Positions 14,781-17,078 of a stretch of DNA of 17,078 nt are shown piece by piece. The translations under genes were made by a program, and so were the position numbers. The number at the start of each line of letters is the position of its first letter. The stretch's first letter is position 1. The DNA lies in NCBI GenBank assembly GCA_002499945.1, contig DKYP01000052.1, positions 1 through 17,078 on the forward strand, given 5' to 3'. The notes beneath the pieces are model-generated. The model searched no databases. It saw only the letters and a list, made by a program, of their open reading frames with translations, and had not been told where the DNA came from. This stretch comes from Lachnoclostridium sp. UBA7097 (GTDB lineage: Bacteria > Bacillota > Clostridia > Lachnospirales > Lachnospiraceae).

Positions 14781-17078
14781 TTACATTTTCATAGTAAGCT
14801 GTATCCTCTGTTTCTTTATATCCACGCTTAATACTTTTACATCTACAATATCACCAACACTTACTACATCAAGCGGATGTTTTACAAACCTGTTATTAGA
14901 AAGCTGTGATATATGTACAAGCCCGTCCTGGTGCACGCCTATATCAACAAATGCACCAAAGTCAATTACATTACGTACTGTCCCTTTTAATACCATTCCC
15001 TCTTTTAAGTCTTTCATTTCAAGTACATCTGTACGAAGTATTGGAAGCGGCATTTCATCACGCGGGTCCCTGGCTGGCTTTTCTAATTCTTTAAGTATAT
15101 CAACAAGCGTTATTTCACCTATGCCAAGCTCTGCTGCCATCTTCTTTTTATCTTTAATCCTGCTGGCAAGGCTGTTACCTTCACTTTTATTATTACCACT
15201 TTCTGCGGTATCTGCTACAGAAATCCCGCTATTTCCAAATGCCTTGGCAAATGCTGCCCCAAATGCAGTATTTGTGTTTCTTATTACAAACTCTTTTTTC
15301 TTTCCTTTTCCCTTATCCTTTTTAGTATTTTTATCTGTTTTTGGAGAATTTGCTGCATCTTCCTGTATCTTTTTTAAATCCTCATTAGTTATGCCAAGTT
15401 TTTTAAGAAGCTTTTCTGCTGCATCATATGATTCAGGGTGTACACTTGTTGCATCAAGCATATTGCTGCCGCCCTGTATACGCATAAAACCTGCACACTG
15501 TTCAAATGCTTTTGGTCCAAGCTTGGCAACCTCAAGAAGTTGTTTCCTGTCAGTAAATTTCCCGTTTTTCTCCCTGTATACCACTATATTTTTAGCAACA
15601 GTTTTTGAAATCCCTGATATATATTCAAGTAATGGTGCTGATGCTGTATTTAAATCAACACCTACTTTATTCACACAGTCCTCTACCACGCCTGCCAGTG
15701 CTTCTTCAAGCTTTTTCTGGTTCATGTCATGCTGGTACTGCCCTACGCCTATCGACTTTGGGTCAATCTTAACAAGTTCTGCAAGCGGGTCCTGCAGCCT
15801 TCTGGCTATTGATGCCGCACTTCTCTGCCCTACATCAAACTCCGGAAATTCTTCTGTTGCAAGCTTGCTGGCAGAATATACAGAAGCACCTGCTTCATTT
15901 ACTATTACATACTGTACAGGCTTCTTTATCTCCTTTAACATATCCGCAATTATCTGTTCTGACTCACGTGACGCCGTGCCATTGCCAACAGATATAAGTG
16001 ATATATCATATTTATCAACCAGTGCTTTAACAACCTTTTTAGTTTCTTCAACTTTATTCTGTGGTGCTGTAGGGTAGACAACTGTAGTATCAAGCACCTT
16101 TCCTGTACTGTCAACCACTGCAAGCTTGCAGCCTGTACGGAAAGCCGGGTCCCATCCAAGTACATTCCTTCCTGCAACTGGCGGCTGCATAAGAAGCTGT
16201 TCAAGATTCTTCCCAAATACCTTAATTGCCCCGTCTTCTGCTTTTACAGTTAATTCATTACGTATTTCACGCTCTATTGCAGGCGCAATTAACCTTTTGT
16301 AGCTGTCCTCTATGGTATCTTTTAAAACAGCAGTTATAGTTTCATTAGAAGATGTTATTATTTTCTTCGCAAGATATAAAAGTATACGCTCCTCTGGTGC
16401 TTCAAGCTTTACTACAAGGAATTTTTCTTTCTCGCCACGGTTTAATGCAAGTATCCTGTGGCCAGCAATTTTGTCTGCCTGCTCACTAAAATCATAGTAC
16501 ATTTCATACACAGACTGCACACCACTGTCCTTAGCAGCTGATATAATCCTGCCTTCTTCAAATGTAATCTTCCTTATATACATCCTGTATTCTGCATTAT
16601 CAGAAATAATTTCTGCTATTATATCCTTTGCCCCTGCTATTGCTTCTGTGGCGCTGTTTACTTCCTTTTCCGCTGAAATAAAAGGTACTGCAAGTTTCTC
16701 TATGTCCTCTGCGGTTTCCTGTGCCATAATTATATCCGCAAGCCCTTCAAGCCCTTTCTCCTTAGCAATAGTTGCCCTTGTCCTGCGCTTTGGCCTGTAC
16801 GGGCGGTAAAGGTCTTCCACAACCACCTGCGTCATAGCCTCTGCAATCTGCTTCTTAAGTTCATCTGTAAGCTTTCCCTGCTCTTCTATGCTTGCAAGTA
16901 CCTGTTCCTTCTTCTCTTCAAGGTTTCTAAGGTATATAAGGCGCTCATTTATATTACGTATCTGCTCATCATCCAGTGAACCATGTGCTTCCTTCCTGTA
17001 CCTTGCTATAAAGGGAATAGTATTCCCTTCATCTATAAGTTTTATTACTGCTTCTGCCTGTCCTGTCCTTATAGAAAG
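14781..17078 (-). CDS. tex: Tex, S1-domain RNA-binding transcription accessory protein (5' end off window)
   Basis: Nucleic-acid-binding protein linked to transcription and RNA handling. The frame is open to the right edge (765 visible codons plus stop) and the visible start is already inside the Tex N-terminus (EGNTIPFIARYRKEAHGSL, then EDLYRPYRPKRRTRA). Domain order in visible numbering: helical N-terminus; YqgF-like RNase-H fold (VLGWDPAFRTGCKLAVVD, about 306-323); helix-hairpin-helix region (ISGISKTVAKNI about 487-498, KLGPKAFEQCAGFMRI about 519-534); C-terminal S1 domain (KGTVRNVIDFGAFVDIG, about 698-714). About 70 residues at 573-646 are Lys/Gly/Ser-rich and extra compared with common Tex proteins. 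The TAA is followed after 39 nt by the ASST-like gene, with no hairpin between. Confidence 0.93.
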   Translation of the reverse strand, partial: LSIRTGQAEAVIKLIDEGNTIPFIARYRKEAHGSLDDEQIRNINERLIYLRNLEEKKEQVLASIEEQGKLTDELKKQIAEAMTQVVVEDLYRPYRPKRRTRATIAKEKGLEGLADIIMAQETAEDIEKLAVPFISAEKEVNSATEAIAGAKDIIAEIISDNAEYRMYIRKITFEEGRIISAAKDSGVQSVYEMYYDFSEQADKIAGHRILALNRGEKEKFLVVKLEAPEERILLYLAKKIITSSNETITAVLKDTIEDSYKRLIAPAIEREIRNELTVKAEDGAIKVFGKNLEQLLMQPPVAGRNVLGWDPAFRTGCKLAVVDSTGKVLDTTVVYPTAPQNKVEETKKVVKALVDKYDISLISVGNGTASRESEQIIADMLKEIKKPVQYVIVNEAGASVYSASKLATEEFPEFDVGQRSAASIARRLQDPLAELVKIDPKSIGVGQYQHDMNQKKLEEALAGVVEDCVNKVGVDLNTASAPLLEYISGISKTVAKNIVVYREKNGKFTDRKQLLEVAKLGPKAFEQCAGFMRIQGGSNMLDATSVHPESYDAAEKLLKKLGITNEDLKKIQEDAANSPKTDKNTKKDKGKGKKKEFVIRNTNTAFGAAFAKAFGNSGISVADTAESGNNKSEGNSLASRIKDKKKMAAELGIGEITLVDILKELEKPARDPRDEMPLPILRTDVLEMKDLKEGMVLKGTVRNVIDFGAFVDIGVHQDGLVHISQLSNNRFVKHPLDVVSVGDIVDVKVLSVDIKKQRIQLTMKM

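Noticed and set aside
15121..16077. 318-codon plus-strand open frame opposite tex
   Set aside because: Its product is Ser/Leu/Phe-rich with no recognisable domain, and the opposite strand clearly encodes Tex. It mirrors Tex codon use.

Overview
The window looks like a chromosomal segment of a low-GC, Gram-positive gut or rumen anaerobe, most likely a member of the Lachnospiraceae (Clostridia). Three things point there: the giant multi-module secreted glycosidase with a lysine-rich BspA-type (LRR_5) C-terminus, the Rpn/PD-(D/E)XK nuclease remnant of the kind scattered through these genomes, and purine-rich Shine-Dalgarno sites. The genus cannot be fixed from the sequence alone. Every gene I can support lies on the minus strand, so the window is read right to left.

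Right edge to about 14.8 kb: the tex gene (S1-domain RNA-binding protein), with its 5' end cut off by the window edge. About 14.7 to 7.15 kb: a compact run of six genes. An arylsulfotransferase-fold (ASST-like) protein is followed after 20 nt by cysD, then cysNC (a CysN-CysC fusion), then cysQ, then ktrB and ktrA. Gaps between these genes are 1 to 51 nt and I see no terminator inside the run, so it is probably one transcript, perhaps with read-through from tex 39 nt upstream. It ends at a hairpin terminator just after ktrA.

Taken together, CysD and CysN make APS from sulfate and ATP, the fused CysC phosphorylates it to PAPS, and CysQ removes the PAP left after sulfate is used. KtrB and KtrA form a K+ uptake channel. 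No PAPS reductase, sulfite reductase, sulfate transporter or PAPS-dependent sulfotransferase is visible here. The only sulfotransfer-related protein is the ASST-like one. It keeps the ASST N-terminal domain and propeller framework but has none of the usual catalytic histidines at the expected places. This is the most interesting point in the window: a possible non-catalytic ASST-fold protein in a PAPS operon that also carries a potassium channel.

About 7.1 to 6.8 kb: a decayed C-terminal fragment of an Rpn-family nuclease, sitting between two terminators. About 6.8 to 6.5 kb: the promoter and leader region of the next gene, with a sigma-A-type promoter candidate, a perfect 13-bp inverted repeat, a repeated TTGTACT motif and two possible translation starts. 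6.5 to 0.13 kb: a protein of about 2,120 residues, secreted and probably wall-attached. It is a GH43 endo-arabinanase followed by a long stalk of beta-sandwich modules, including a clear tandem duplication of an unrecognised ~160-190-residue module, then an Asn/Pro/Thr linker and a lysine-rich LRR tail. A strong hairpin terminator lies beyond it, 30-odd bases from the left edge.
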